Shown: positions 25,261 through 35,267, counted from the stretch's first letter. The stretch: DNA of 64,000 nt from CAKSQF01 sp051867925 (GCA_051867925.1 JBJDZI010000094.1:50926-114925), one strand, 5' to 3'. A program made the numbers and translations. The notes: generated from the sequence alone by a model not told the origin.

Positions 25261-26827
25261 ACACAGCAGTAGTAAATCCGTCCTGCACACCGCCCACCCC
25301 GGAAGGACTCACCCCCACAAAGGACTTTCGGTGCGGGTGAAGATCCTCCTCGCATTCCTGCTTTTCACCATCCTTACTATGGGATTGCTTTGGCTGATGC
25401 AGGTCGTCTTCTTAGATCAGATTTACCGCACCATCAAGATTCGCAGTTTGGAAGACAGTGCCGACGAGGTCATCGCGGCGGTGGGAGGCGACGATCTGTA
25501 CGATTGCGCAGATTCCCTTTCCAATCGCCACGGTCTGACGCTCCTGCTCTTCTATCCCGAAACGGGAAGCCTGACGCGGCTGGCATCTGCCTCACCGCTG
25601 ACCGGCATGGGACGGGAACTCACCGCAGAAGACTGTATGCAACTGGTGATGCTGGCAGAAAAGGAAGGTGGTACTTACCTGCGCACCGAGGAGTTTGACG
25701 GCAACCGTCTGCCTCACGGCTCCAAAGATCCGCAGAATCAATCCTCCGCCCCCTCGCCAAACAAAGATGCACTCCCCGCTCCCTCTGATGAGGATGCCAT
25801 GGAGGTTGTGACCTACACCGCCCTGTTCGAAGCGGAAGAGGGCGTCACCGCCGCGCTGATCCTTCGCACGGTCATCACGCCCATCTCTGCCGCCCGGGAC
25901 ACCATCTTTTTCGTTCTGATGGCGGCATCTGTCCTGCTGACCCTGCTGGCAATTCTGCTGGCGATCTTCATCGCCCGCACCGTGGTACGCCCCATCGAGC
26001 AAATCAACAAAGGCGCGCATCGGCTGGCGGACGGCGATTACAGCTACCGTTTCCCCGAAACAGGCAGTTATCGGGAAGCGGGTGAGTTGGCGGCAACCCT
26101 CAACCATGCTTCCGAGGAACTTTCCAAGGTTGACAGCCTGCGCCGCGAACTAATCGCCAACGTTTCCCACGATCTGCGCACACCGCTGACTCTGATCTCG
26201 GGTTACAGCGAGGTGATGCGCGATCTGCCGGGCGAGATCACTCCCGAAAATCTGCAGACCATCATTGACGAGAGCGCACGGCTCACCTCGCTGGTCAACG
26301 ATATGCTGGAGATCTCCAAAATCCAAAGCGGCAATCTGAACCCGATCCTCTTCCCCTTCTCCATCAGCGAAATGCTGCGGGAGAGCGTCGCCACCTACAA
26401 GAATCTCGCCACCTGTCAAGGCTATCATTTCACGCTTTGGATCGATCAAGAGGTTACGGTAAACGGTGACCGCGCCATGCTGGTGCGGGCACTGAACAAT
26501 CTGATCAACAACGCGCTGACCTACACAGGCGAGGACAGAAAGATCGGTATCCGCCAGATCACCACCGCCTCCCGCGTGCGGATAGAGGTCACCGACACCG
26601 GTGCAGGCATCCCACAGGACAAACTGCAGGACATCTGGGATCGCTATTACAAAGTGGACACCGAACACAAACGCTCCGCCGTAGGCACGGGGCTGGGGCT
26701 GTCTATTGTCAAATCCATCATCTCGCTCCACGGCGGCTCTTGGGGTGTGCGCAGCAGCAACGGTTATGGCTCCACCTTCTGGTTTGAACTGAGTCGGGAA
26801 TCCGATGATGCTCCGAAAGCAATATAA
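25247..26827 (+). CDS. Sensor histidine kinase
   Basis: 526 aa partner of the response regulator. Helix 1 (about 29-50), external sensor region (about 51-210, acidic and Pro/Ser-rich, no known fold seen), helix 2 (about 222-246), HAMP, HisKA with the phospho-accepting His in NVSHDLRTPLTLISGYSEV, and HATPase with N-box NNLINNALTYTG, G1 DTGAGIP and G2 GTGLGLSIVKSI. It opens with TTG inside the regulator gene, 12 bases after GGAG. The target is unknown; the HtrA gene upstream makes envelope stress a reasonable guess. Confidence 0.93.
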   Translation: MKATKHSSSKSVLHTAHPGRTHPHKGLSVRVKILLAFLLFTILTMGLLWLMQVVFLDQIYRTIKIRSLEDSADEVIAAVGGDDLYDCADSLSNRHGLTLLLFYPETGSLTRLASASPLTGMGRELTAEDCMQLVMLAEKEGGTYLRTEEFDGNRLPHGSKDPQNQSSAPSPNKDALPAPSDEDAMEVVTYTALFEAEEGVTAALILRTVITPISAARDTIFFVLMAASVLLTLLAILLAIFIARTVVRPIEQINKGAHRLADGDYSYRFPETGSYREAGELAATLNHASEELSKVDSLRRELIANVSHDLRTPLTLISGYSEVMRDLPGEITPENLQTIIDESARLTSLVNDMLEISKIQSGNLNPILFPFSISEMLRESVATYKNLATCQGYHFTLWIDQEVTVNGDRAMLVRALNNLINNALTYTGEDRKIGIRQITTASRVRIEVTDTGAGIPQDKLQDIWDRYYKVDTEHKRSAVGTGLGLSIVKSIISLHGGSWGVRSSNGYGSTFWFELSRESDDAPKAI

Positions 26828-26841
26828 CAACGCAGAATAGA

Positions 26842-27030
26842 ATGTCGCAATAAGTCTCTGATAGACTACAACTGATATGCCAAATTCATGTGCGTCAACA
26901 GAGTGTTTATTGGCAATAATGGTTCGTTTCTGAGAGGAGGGCGGACGCCGAAGTTTCCGCCCTCCTCTCCGAGCCGCCGCGTAGCGGCTGTTGCTCCTCT
27001 CCACCCACTTCCTTGACTCCGGCAGTTTTG
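26842..27030. repeat. Interspersed hairpin repeat, family 1, copy C
   Basis: Begins TGTCGCAATAAG, shares CAACTGATAT and CAGAGTGTTT with the other copies, then a 14-bp perfect stem GAGAGGAGGGCGGA (26931-26944) with 26955-26968, loop CGCCGAAGTT, a small GCCGCCGCGTAGCGGC hairpin, and the shared tail CTCTCCACCCACTTCCTTG. Confidence 0.75.
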
Positions 27031-27152
27031 CGAAATTCAATCAAAAACAAATGCTGTCGCAAATACAGAAATCATTCCTATCGAAACGACAACTTCTATA
27101 ATAGGGACTATAGCAAAACTCCTGTTTTTCACGAAATTTGTGTGAAAAAGCG

Positions 27153-27197
27153 ACAAAAAATCAAGGTTTTCTTTGCGTGAAAACCTTGATTTTTTGT
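27153..27197. terminator. Bidirectional terminator, 19-bp perfect stem
   Basis: 27153-27171 pairs without mismatch with 27179-27197 around TTTGCGT. A-run and T-run ends (AAAAAA/TTTTTT) serve both the kinase operon and the convergent GldG-type operon. Confidence 0.93.
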
Positions 27198-27260
27198 GCA
27201 TTATGCGGGTTTTACAACAGTTCCTTTGTTTTGATGCTGTGGACACACCGTCCGCCCGCA

Positions 27261-28229
27261 TTACTCCATTTCCCAAAGGTTCAGGGATTTGTAATCGTCA
27301 TCATAGACGATCTCCATCTTCTCGCCGTAATCGCGGACATAATAAGCGAATTCCCGCTCCTTATAGCTTTGAATGATGTCGTTGTAATTGTCGTTCACAA
27401 AATCCATGGATAACGCCTTGCGGCGGGCGATGAGAATACCGTCTCCCCGCACCACAGGCGCGGCGCATTCCCCTTCCTTCAGCGAAAGGATCAATTCTTC
27501 AAAGTCCTCGTTCTGCTGGGTGTAGGTGAACGCATTCAGGTTAACGTATTCCATCGACAGCGCATATTCGCCCGCATAGCGATCATCCAGCGTCTGCATA
27601 GATGTTCCCGCCTTGATCTCGGCGTACAAACTGTCGGCAAACGCGATCTTCTCGTCCTTATCGGTTTCCGAATAGTAGATATACAAATACTCGGCGGAGA
27701 AGAAATTGCCTGTGGCAATGTCCGCATCAATGGTAGCCGCATCGGTGGGAATCAAATTGTAACGCTCTTCAGTCAGATAGTCGTAGACCTTCCGCGCCAA
27801 GATCTGCAGTTCCACCAGTTCCTTGTAAACGTCCTCGGTCAAATATGCCTCTGCCAGTGCCGCTTGATACGCGGCATCGTCGGCATACTCCGCCTTCATG
27901 GACTCCAGCGAAGACTCAACGCTTTTTTTCTCTTCATCGCTCAGTTTCAGATCAAACTCGTCTGCCAGCGCACGGTACGCCATCAATTCACGAATCGCAT
28001 CGTAAACCAGAGTCTCCAGCCGCTCAACCTTGGCGGGATCAGCGGTATACTCCTCAGCGGTGTAGCCCAGTTCGCCTCGGTAATTCATGGTGAAATAGCG
28101 AAGCAGATCGTAGGAGACTTTCTCGTCCCCCACCTTCATTGCGACGTCGGAACAGCCAACCAGACATCCCACGGCAAAGAGTGCCGCCATGAACAGAGCA
28201 ATGATCTTAGCAATCGGTCGAGTGCGCAT
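27261..28229 (-). CDS. SurA/PrsA-like lipoprotein (foldase-type N-domain)
   Basis: 322 aa. Signal peptide ends in LVGC, giving a lipid-anchored Cys near residue 26. The mature protein opens VAMKVGDEKVSYDLLRYF, as in SurA/PrsA N-terminal domains, and is mostly helical with a C-terminal region (about 185-300) in the place of a PpiC domain but without a clear PpiC active-site pattern. The start at 28229 follows GAAAGGAGGCGCTTGT; the longer frame has no ribosome site. Last gene of the GldG-type operon, 29 bp after DUF4340, so it may help the two membrane-anchored partners fold outside the cell. Confidence 0.78.
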   Translation of the reverse strand: MRTRPIAKIIALFMAALFAVGCLVGCSDVAMKVGDEKVSYDLLRYFTMNYRGELGYTAEEYTADPAKVERLETLVYDAIRELMAYRALADEFDLKLSDEEKKSVESSLESMKAEYADDAAYQAALAEAYLTEDVYKELVELQILARKVYDYLTEERYNLIPTDAATIDADIATGNFFSAEYLYIYYSETDKDEKIAFADSLYAEIKAGTSMQTLDDRYAGEYALSMEYVNLNAFTYTQQNEDFEELILSLKEGECAAPVVRGDGILIARRKALSMDFVNDNYNDIIQSYKEREFAYYVRDYGEKMEIVYDDDYKSLNLWEME

Positions 28230-28258
28230 ACAAGCGCCTCCTTTCGGTAATACGCGGA

Positions 28259-30100
28259 TCAATATCTTTGGGTTTCATCCACGGGCAGACCGTCCCGCAG
28301 ATCCTGCATGGCGACATACAACTGCTCCAGCCGCGAGGACAGCACATAGAAACTGCCCGCTTCCTCAGATGCCTTGCCGTCCGCGTCGATCTCCTGAATG
28401 GTGCAGAACAATCTGCCGTCGGACAACTCGTAGAAGCGGTACTTCTTGGAAACGCTCTCCAGAATGTAATCCACCTCTGTGGTGCTGGTGCCGGAGGAAT
28501 CGGTCTTGTAGACCACTCTACGGCGGGAGGAGACCTCGATGGTTGCCACGGGATCGTTCTTCATCGCTTCTTTTGCTATCTCATCGGTGACTCTGCCGCG
28601 GTTGGCAATGCTGACGAGAATCTGATAGAACTCTCTGAATTCCTTCGTATTCAGCGTGATGCCGTCAGCCGTATTGATCACCAGATTGGTACCTGTGCCG
28701 GTCAGCTGATAGGTCTCGTTGATCTCCTGCAGACCAACTCTGTCGCTTTCTCCGACGCCCAGCGCGTAATACTTACCGCTGATCTTGATGGAGTCGCACT
28801 TGTCGATGCCCAGAAAAACCAGCTGATTCATCAGAAACGCCTGATCGTCCCACTGCAGGAAATAAGCGGTGTCCAGCGATACCTTGCAGATAGTGTTGAA
28901 GTTCAGCGAATAAGCATAGTAGTAGGACTCTTCCTGCAGATCGCTGAACCAGACTTCGCTTTCTATGCCCTGATATTTATAGCGCAAAGTATATTTGATC
29001 TGATCGGGAGAAAGCCCATATTTTTCAAAGGTGGCGTCATCAAAGCCGTAGTAAGACTCTCCGTCTTCATCGGTGATCAAAGACGCCAGTTCCAGCACCT
29101 CATCCCCTGTAAAATCAGAGAACAGGCTGGTCAGCGTTTCAAAGCGGGTAGACACGTAGTAGCCGGGATGAGAAGCGGCATAGTAAACGCTGAGTCCTGC
29201 ATACTGGGCAAAGGGATCTTTGGATGCGTTCAAGGGTTTGATGCTGATGGCAGGAGACAGTTTTTGCGTAACCGTTCCGTCTTCGTTGACGACGTCGTAG
29301 AGATATTCCTCTTCGTGTCTCCAGATGAAGAACGAATCGAATAATGTGGTATTCTGACTGTCAATGGGTAGTGTCAGCGTAGGCGTGATCAGCTTCACGG
29401 GAGAGAGGAGCAAAGCCGCGTCCAAATTGTTGGGAGACAGGGTGTAGACCGAGTCCCGCTCCATCGTCTCGCCGGTAGAGAGCAGTTTGTCCTCACCGAC
29501 CACGCGAACGTAATATCCGCTTCCCGAAGGTGTTTTGTCGCCGACATAATAGGTGTAGGTCACCCCGTCAGTGGTTTCCAAGGTGACGGAAACCGCTTCC
29601 TCGGGAGTGGCATAGTCCAGACCGTAGCGACTGTAATCGTCGCAGTGATCCTCCACACGGGAGGTAGCCAGCGTCAGTCCTGCGCCCACCACCACGTTGG
29701 ACAGCAGAGAACTGTTATAGGGAGCGTACTCGTAATTGATCAGGTAAAAATCACCGGGAACCAGACCGTCCTCGTTGTCTTCGGAACCGCTGTACTGATA
29801 GAATCCCCAATCCACGTACTGTTTGCCGTAAACGGCGTTGCCGGGATTGTGGATCGAAATCTTGCTGATATTGGCGCGCTCGTAGTGGGGGTACATCAGT
29901 ACGCGCCCGTTGGTGGACTCCACTTCGCTTTCCCAAATGGGCTTATACACTACCGTTTGGGTGGTGCCATCATCGTCTTCCATCAAATAACTGATGACGA
30001 AGTAGCCCACAAGCAGTACCACGAAAGCCGCCAAAAGCACGCCGATCGTCAGCATACTTCTTTGGATCGAATTTTTTTTCTTAGTCACAAGACTGCTCAT
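28259..30100 (-). CDS. DUF4340 domain protein
   Basis: 613 aa, one N-terminal helix (about 14-38, LTIGVLLAAFVVLLVGYFVISYL), the rest predicted outside and beta-rich with repeated YYVGDKTPSGSGYYV-like elements typical of DUF4340. Its start overlaps the GldG gene stop by 4 bp. DUF4340 proteins regularly accompany GldA/GldF/GldG-like ABC transporters, but their role is unknown. Asp-, Tyr- and Glu-rich. Confidence 0.87.
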   Translation of the reverse strand: MSSLVTKKKNSIQRSMLTIGVLLAAFVVLLVGYFVISYLMEDDDGTTQTVVYKPIWESEVESTNGRVLMYPHYERANISKISIHNPGNAVYGKQYVDWGFYQYSGSEDNEDGLVPGDFYLINYEYAPYNSSLLSNVVVGAGLTLATSRVEDHCDDYSRYGLDYATPEEAVSVTLETTDGVTYTYYVGDKTPSGSGYYVRVVGEDKLLSTGETMERDSVYTLSPNNLDAALLLSPVKLITPTLTLPIDSQNTTLFDSFFIWRHEEEYLYDVVNEDGTVTQKLSPAISIKPLNASKDPFAQYAGLSVYYAASHPGYYVSTRFETLTSLFSDFTGDEVLELASLITDEDGESYYGFDDATFEKYGLSPDQIKYTLRYKYQGIESEVWFSDLQEESYYYAYSLNFNTICKVSLDTAYFLQWDDQAFLMNQLVFLGIDKCDSIKISGKYYALGVGESDRVGLQEINETYQLTGTGTNLVINTADGITLNTKEFREFYQILVSIANRGRVTDEIAKEAMKNDPVATIEVSSRRRVVYKTDSSGTSTTEVDYILESVSKKYRFYELSDGRLFCTIQEIDADGKASEEAGSFYVLSSRLEQLYVAMQDLRDGLPVDETQRY

Positions 30101-31680
30101 GAATATCTTCTCCTAACATTGACCGCCAAACCGAGAATTGCGATTACGGAAGGCAACGCCACAGACAGGACTACCGTCCAGCGGGTAGCCTGCGCGGTGG
30201 TAATATTGAGTCCCTCGTTTGGGATGACCTTGTCATTCAATTCGTATGCGACGGTATTGCCGGACATCATCCCCAGCGCCGCCACCAGCACTTCGCGGTT
30301 GGCGTATTCCGCCCGCTCGGTATAGGTGCCGTTGGGCAACATAGTAGTACCTGCCGCCAGCAGATAGGAGCCGTCGGAAATGGTGCTGAAGGTCAGCAGA
30401 GCGTCGCCTGCCTTCACCTGCTCGGCATCAGCGGCGTCGGCATAGGAGGATGCGGGAACGGTGTAGACCGCCGTAGCCTTGGCAGGATCGGTCACACGGA
30501 TGGGACGGGTGTTACGAAAGATCATCTTCTCTTCCGTATCCAACTTGGCAAGACGTTGCGACAGCAGATCATCGCCGAGCGTGGGAACGCCCACCAGACT
30601 GAAGCCGTCCACGTGAATGCCCGCGGAGCCGTCATCCTTGAGTTTCGCATTCAGATAATCCACGCCTGCCGACTCATTCAGGAAGCTCTCCAGATTGGTC
30701 AGCGAGCGGGTGCCGGGATTCAGGAAGACCATCAGCGAATTGCCATCGGTCTCTGCAAACTTCTTCAGTTTTTCCAGTTCTCCGTCTTCGGAGGAATCAG
30801 AAGAGATATAATCGGTCTCGGGGCCGAAGACGATGGCAACAGCGTTGCCGCTGTGGTCAAAATTCTCGTACTGCAGGTCGATCTTGCGGATCTCGTAACC
30901 GCAGTCCCGCAGGAGATTCCACAGATTTGCCGCAGAGCCGTAATCGTTGCTTTCTTCGCCGATGACGTACTCGCCCACCGCCTCACCATGACCGGTGATG
31001 AAGTAGGCAGTGGGAGTGACCGTCTGGGTAACAGACAGAATCGCGGAAACCAAGCGATATTCGCCCTTAAAGGAGGTCACGCAGTAACTCGAATTGAACC
31101 CGTAGAACGAGTTTCGGTTATACAGACGGTAATTGTGCCAATATTCCATCGGCTCACCGGTCTGCTGATTGTAAACGATATCGCCGTGATTATCGCGAAC
31201 GGGGGTATAATTATCGATCAGGACGGAGGTCACACCGAAGGTGCGATCCGAGGATTCGTAATACTCATCGCCCACGATGTTCTTGATCTTATGTCCCTCG
31301 GTGTTCAGATCAATAAACTCTACGTTGATATAAGAATGGCGATCTGCCATCTCTTCTGCCAGTTCCAGGATATATTTCATTCCCCAAGCGGTGTAATCAC
31401 CGTAATAATTTGCCGAGGATGCAGGGCGATTGAGTTGGTCACGGTCTGCCATAAAATAGATGGTGACCCGGTTGTCCTGCCCTTCCCGTTCTGCAAGCAG
31501 AGTGTCGGAGGTGTCTGACAGTTCGAACAGGTTGTCGGCAGTCATATCCAGATTGTTTCCAACCGCCGAGAAGATGGCGGAAACGATCACGTTGAAGATG
31601 ACGACTACTGCTACCACGGCGGCGGTCAGACCGATCGCCGCACCGCCGTAGCAGAAGGATTTGCGTTCAGTGAATTTCAT
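30097..31680 (-). CDS. GldG-family ABC transporter auxiliary protein (copy 2)
   Basis: 527 aa, N-terminal helix (about 14-38), a large external domain of the GldG/ABC_transp_aux type (VTIYFMADRDQLNRP, PTAYFITGHGEAVGE, IVFGPETDYI), and a C-terminal helix (about 500-520, VVLSVALPSVIAILGLAVNV) followed by RRRYS. It shares layout and many short segments with the gene before it, so the two are tandem paralogues. In Bacteroidetes GldG works with GldA and GldF; in Firmicutes the substrate is not known. Confidence 0.88.
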   Translation of the reverse strand: MKFTERKSFCYGGAAIGLTAAVVAVVVIFNVIVSAIFSAVGNNLDMTADNLFELSDTSDTLLAEREGQDNRVTIYFMADRDQLNRPASSANYYGDYTAWGMKYILELAEEMADRHSYINVEFIDLNTEGHKIKNIVGDEYYESSDRTFGVTSVLIDNYTPVRDNHGDIVYNQQTGEPMEYWHNYRLYNRNSFYGFNSSYCVTSFKGEYRLVSAILSVTQTVTPTAYFITGHGEAVGEYVIGEESNDYGSAANLWNLLRDCGYEIRKIDLQYENFDHSGNAVAIVFGPETDYISSDSSEDGELEKLKKFAETDGNSLMVFLNPGTRSLTNLESFLNESAGVDYLNAKLKDDGSAGIHVDGFSLVGVPTLGDDLLSQRLAKLDTEEKMIFRNTRPIRVTDPAKATAVYTVPASSYADAADAEQVKAGDALLTFSTISDGSYLLAAGTTMLPNGTYTERAEYANREVLVAALGMMSGNTVAYELNDKVIPNEGLNITTAQATRWTVVLSVALPSVIAILGLAVNVRRRYS

Positions 31681-31693
31681 CCTTACATCCTCC

Positions 31694-33394
31694 TCAGCTA
31701 TGACGACGTTTGATAAAGACGATGGTACCCATGATCAGCGAACCTGCAGGGATCAGACTGCACAGGACGATGGTCCAGGTCAGTGCCGCAGTATCGTCAA
31801 TATCATCGAGTCCTTCCCCTGCCATGACCTTGAAATCGATCTCGAAGGGGACGGTGTCACGGCTCATCAGTCGCATGGTGTAATACAGGACATCCCGATT
31901 GGCGTAAGCGGTGCTGTCCAGCAGTTCGTTGGACGCAAAACCGGTTCCGCCGCAGGTAAAGACATAGGTTGCAACCTGATCGTTGTCGTCGTTCATCAGC
32001 GTTTCGTAGGTCAGTGCCGCCAAAACCGCACCGCCCTGCTCCTCATCGGAAAGCGCACTGCCGTCTGCCGCCGCCAAAGCAGTCCCTTCGGGAGCGAGGA
32101 ATACGGCACCTGCCGTCAGCGAAGCGAACATTTCGCTATAGCCGATGGACTGGGCAAAATTGGGGTCCAGTTTCATGGGACGTGCGTTCTTAAACGCCGC
32201 GCGGGGCTGGGAATCCAGTTCGGAAAGCTGACTGGTCAGATTGATGCCCACGCTGTACTGGTCGGTCTCGTATGCGCCGAGGAAACTCAGACCGTCATCG
32301 GACAACCCGTTCTTGCCGCTGTCCTTGATCAGCGCATCCTCAAAGGAAACGCCCCAGTAGTCGTACAGATAGGACTCCAGATTGTAAAGCGGCGCATCGG
32401 TCTCGTCCACAAACGCCATCAGATGATGATCTTCCTGCACCAGAAAGTGGCGGATCAGAGCGATCTCGTTGACTCCGCCCGAAGCGGCGGCGGCATCACC
32501 TTGGTAATCGGTACGGGGACCATAGATCACCAGAATGCGCGCGCTGTCATCTTCAAAAAGCATATCGGCTTCTTTGGTCAGATCGATCTTCTTGGTGGTG
32601 AAACCGGCGTCAAAGAAGAGATCGCGCAGTTCCTGCGCCTCGCCGTAGTCACCGGAGGAGGAAAATTCGCCCGCAGTATACGTACCCACAGGCTCGCCGT
32701 GTCCCGTGATGAAGTAAACGGTGGGGTTTGCCCCTGCCAGAGACAGGATGGTAGCGGTAAACCGCTGGTCGCCCTTGAAGGCATATACATAAGAGGTATC
32801 CGAATCGAAGGTGAAGAAGGCATCCCGCTTGACAATGCGGAAGTTGTGGTGCATTACGGGTTTTCCGTTCTCATCCAGCACGTCGTTTCCGTCAATGTCC
32901 TTCTCGCTGGTGTAATTGTCGATGATCACGTCCTGCTTGGTCAGGGTCGTACCCACCGTGGAGCGGAATACTTCCAGTTCTTCGGAATTTTTGGTCAAAT
33001 GCAGGTGTTTCACCGAGATAAAATCGTATCGGTTGGCAAATTCCAGCGCGATATCGTAAACATACTTCATTCCCCACAAACTACCGGATGCATCGTAGCC
33101 AAGGCTTGCGTAGTGGGAATTGGAGTAATCCAGATAGGTGGAGCGAAGCTCGTCCGCATCCGCCAAAAAGTAGATGGTGATATTGTTTTCATCGGCATTC
33201 AACTCGTTCAGCATAGTCTGAGACTCGTTGGAGATCTCGCTGTAATTGGCGTCGGTCATATCCAGACGCAAAAGCGCTCGATCAGACAGAACGGTAAAGC
33301 CGATATTCACAGCCAACACCGCAAGTAGGACTACAACCGTCAGTCCGGAATGCAACAGTCGGCGCTTGATCTTGCTCTGTTTTTTCTGTTCCAT
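31694..33394 (-). CDS. GldG-family ABC transporter auxiliary protein (copy 1)
   Basis: 566 aa, N-terminal helix (about 15-36), external GldG domain with ITIYFLADADELRST, PTVYFITGHGEPVGT and RILVIYGPRTDYQ, C-terminal helix (about 540-560) ending IKRRHS. FITGHGE and GPxTDY segments match the following gene, showing tandem duplication and divergence. It lies 32 bp after the permease and 13 bp before its paralogue. Confidence 0.88.
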   Translation of the reverse strand: MEQKKQSKIKRRLLHSGLTVVVLLAVLAVNIGFTVLSDRALLRLDMTDANYSEISNESQTMLNELNADENNITIYFLADADELRSTYLDYSNSHYASLGYDASGSLWGMKYVYDIALEFANRYDFISVKHLHLTKNSEELEVFRSTVGTTLTKQDVIIDNYTSEKDIDGNDVLDENGKPVMHHNFRIVKRDAFFTFDSDTSYVYAFKGDQRFTATILSLAGANPTVYFITGHGEPVGTYTAGEFSSSGDYGEAQELRDLFFDAGFTTKKIDLTKEADMLFEDDSARILVIYGPRTDYQGDAAAASGGVNEIALIRHFLVQEDHHLMAFVDETDAPLYNLESYLYDYWGVSFEDALIKDSGKNGLSDDGLSFLGAYETDQYSVGINLTSQLSELDSQPRAAFKNARPMKLDPNFAQSIGYSEMFASLTAGAVFLAPEGTALAAADGSALSDEEQGGAVLAALTYETLMNDDNDQVATYVFTCGGTGFASNELLDSTAYANRDVLYYTMRLMSRDTVPFEIDFKVMAGEGLDDIDDTAALTWTIVLCSLIPAGSLIMGTIVFIKRRHS

Positions 33395-33426
33395 GTTTCT
33401 TTTCCTTTACATAGACGGTAGACGAA

Positions 33427-34134
33427 TCAGTTCCAACGGCGCTTGTCGTAAACGCGGACGGTCAGGAAGAGGAACACGAAGGTCAGGGAGAGATAATAGA
33501 CGATGGCGTTGAAGTCAAAAATACCGGAGGTAAAGTTGACGAAGCGCTCCATAATGGACAGCCAGTTGATCACCGAACGGATGACGGCGTTGTCAATATA
33601 ACTGTTGAGGAAAGAGAGCAGAACGAAGAAGACCAGGATCGCCATAGTGCCCAGCGCGGAGATCAGCTGATTCTCGGTCAGAGAGGAGATGAACACGCCG
33701 ACGGCAATGCAAGCCGCGCCGGAGAGCAGGATCGCCAACGAGGAACCCAGCAGAATCGCGCTGTTGGGAGTGCCGTACTGATACAGCAGGAAGAAATCCA
33801 GACAGGAGATCAGATAGGTTGCGGCGAACACGGTGTAAGCCGCCAGAAACTTTGCCGCTACCATGCCCATCAAACTGACGGGAGAGGTCAGCAGAAGCTG
33901 TTCGGTACGCATCTTCTTTTCATCGGAGAAGAGTTTCATGGTCAGCAGCGGAAGCACGATGATGAACATATACATCAGTGTGGAGAAATAAGCAGATACG
34001 CTGCTGCCCGTTCCTGCCTGCAATGTGCAGTAAGAGAAGAGCAGACCGCTGGCGATCAGAAAGATCGCAACGAAAATGTATCCGATGGGAGAAACGAAGT
34101 AAGAACGCAGTTCTCGTTTATAAATGGCAAGCAT
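33427..34134 (-). CDS. ABC-2 type permease (GldF-like)
   Basis: 235 aa with six hydrophobic helices; opens MLAIYKRELRSYFVSPIGYIF, the standard start of GldF-type permeases, and contains EKKMRTEQLLLTSPVSLMG, a coupling loop for the ATPase. The ATPase gene ends 3 bp upstream. Expected to form the membrane part of an exporter or a mechanotransmission complex. Confidence 0.9.
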   Translation of the reverse strand: MLAIYKRELRSYFVSPIGYIFVAIFLIASGLLFSYCTLQAGTGSSVSAYFSTLMYMFIIVLPLLTMKLFSDEKKMRTEQLLLTSPVSLMGMVAAKFLAAYTVFAATYLISCLDFFLLYQYGTPNSAILLGSSLAILLSGAACIAVGVFISSLTENQLISALGTMAILVFFVLLSFLNSYIDNAVIRSVINWLSIMERFVNFTSGIFDFNAIVYYLSLTFVFLFLTVRVYDKRRWN

Positions 34135-34137
34135 CGG

Positions 34138-35127
34138 TTATGCCTCCTTTGCGGCGCTGTCGCGATTGCGGCGGCGTTTTTTACGGGTAGTTTGTTCGGG
34201 TTCTTCCACTACGGAGATGAAGATGTCCTCCAGCGAAGCACCCATAGATTCGATGCCGATGATAGGCCAACCCTTGGAAGCCAGAGCATTGAAGAGCATC
34301 TTGCGGATGTCCACCCCGGGAGTGGATTCCACCAGATAGGAAGTGGAGTCGGCATCGTGACTGCCCAGCACCTCGGCGTAGGAAACGCCCTGCACACCGC
34401 GGATGGCAGACAGCACTGTGGGAGTGGGACCGCAGACCTTGATGTTCAGGCGGCGGCTTCCTTCGAAGACCTTTCCGATATCCTCGGTCTTCTCGTTTGC
34501 CACAATCTTGCCCTTGTTGATGATGATGATGCGGTCACAGACGGCTTGTACCTCAGGCAGGATGTGGGTGGACAGAATGACAGTGTGGTTCTTGCCCAGC
34601 GTCTTGATCAGATTACGGATCTCGATGATCTGCTTAGGGTCAAGACCGACGGTAGGCTCGTCAAAAATGATAACTTTGGGGTTGCCCACCAGTGCCTGTG
34701 CGATACCCACGCGCTGACGGTAGCCCTTGGACAGGTTGCGGATCACGCGGTCATACACATCGGAGATGCGGACGGTATCGCAGATCTCCTTCAGATGCAT
34801 GGAGCGATTGAGGGTACAGCCCTTCAGATCGTAGATGAAGTTCAAATATTCTCTGACAGTCATCTCCATGTAAACGGGAGGATTCTCGGGCAGATAACCG
34901 ATCTGCTTCTTGGCGGCGATGGGGTCTTCCAAAATGTCAATGCCGTTGATCTCGGCTTTTCCCGAGGTGCTGGACAGAAATCCGGTCAGCATACTCATAG
35001 TAGTGGTCTTACCTGCGCCGTTCGGACCAAGGAAGCCGACAATTTCACCCTCCTCAACGGTAAAGCTGATGTCGTTGACGGCGTATTTGTCGCCGTACCG
35101 TTTCACCAGATGCTCAATTTTTATCAT
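34138..35127 (-). CDS. ABC transporter ATPase (GldA/CcmA type)
   Basis: 329 aa. Walker A GPNGAGKTT, signature LSKGYRQRVGIAQAL, Walker B VIIFDEPTVGLD and the switch His in LSTHILPEV are intact. The last about 90 residues are an extra C-terminal domain ending in a basic tail RKKRRRNRDSA. The ATG at 35127 follows AAAGGAACGAAGAT; a longer frame upstream overlaps the promoter. First gene of a six-gene operon. Confidence 0.93.
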   Translation of the reverse strand: MIKIEHLVKRYGDKYAVNDISFTVEEGEIVGFLGPNGAGKTTTMSMLTGFLSSTSGKAEINGIDILEDPIAAKKQIGYLPENPPVYMEMTVREYLNFIYDLKGCTLNRSMHLKEICDTVRISDVYDRVIRNLSKGYRQRVGIAQALVGNPKVIIFDEPTVGLDPKQIIEIRNLIKTLGKNHTVILSTHILPEVQAVCDRIIIINKGKIVANEKTEDIGKVFEGSRRLNIKVCGPTPTVLSAIRGVQGVSYAEVLGSHDADSTSYLVESTPGVDIRKMLFNALASKGWPIIGIESMGASLEDIFISVVEEPEQTTRKKRRRNRDSAAKEA

Positions 35128-35179
35128 ATCTTCGTTCCTTTCAAGCAAAAAAATTGCATGGCATACTTTCGTATTTTCC

Positions 35180-35185
35180 AGTATA
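35180..35185 (-). promoter_or_regulatory. Extended -10 of the GldA-type operon
   Basis: On the minus strand TGGTATACT, a TGn-TATACT extended -10, about 55 bp before the ATPase. No convincing -35 at the normal distance. Confidence 0.5.
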
Positions 35186-35267
35186 CCATACAATTGTAAA
35201 CAAATCCTGAATAACAGCAAAATAATTCGATTTTTCGGAAAAATTCATCCTACCGTCACACAATCGG

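Larger units (their letters stand above)
26828..27260. other. 433-bp intergenic region with repeat and terminator, no gene
   Basis: Between convergent genes. It holds family 1 repeat copy C (26842-27030) and a strong bidirectional terminator (27153-27197). The open frames across it run through the inverted repeats and have no ribosome sites. Confidence 0.75.

Noticed and set aside
27037..27276. 79-codon open frame at the end of the GldG-type operon
   Set aside because: Runs straight through the 19-bp terminator stem and overlaps the lipoprotein gene end; no ribosome site.
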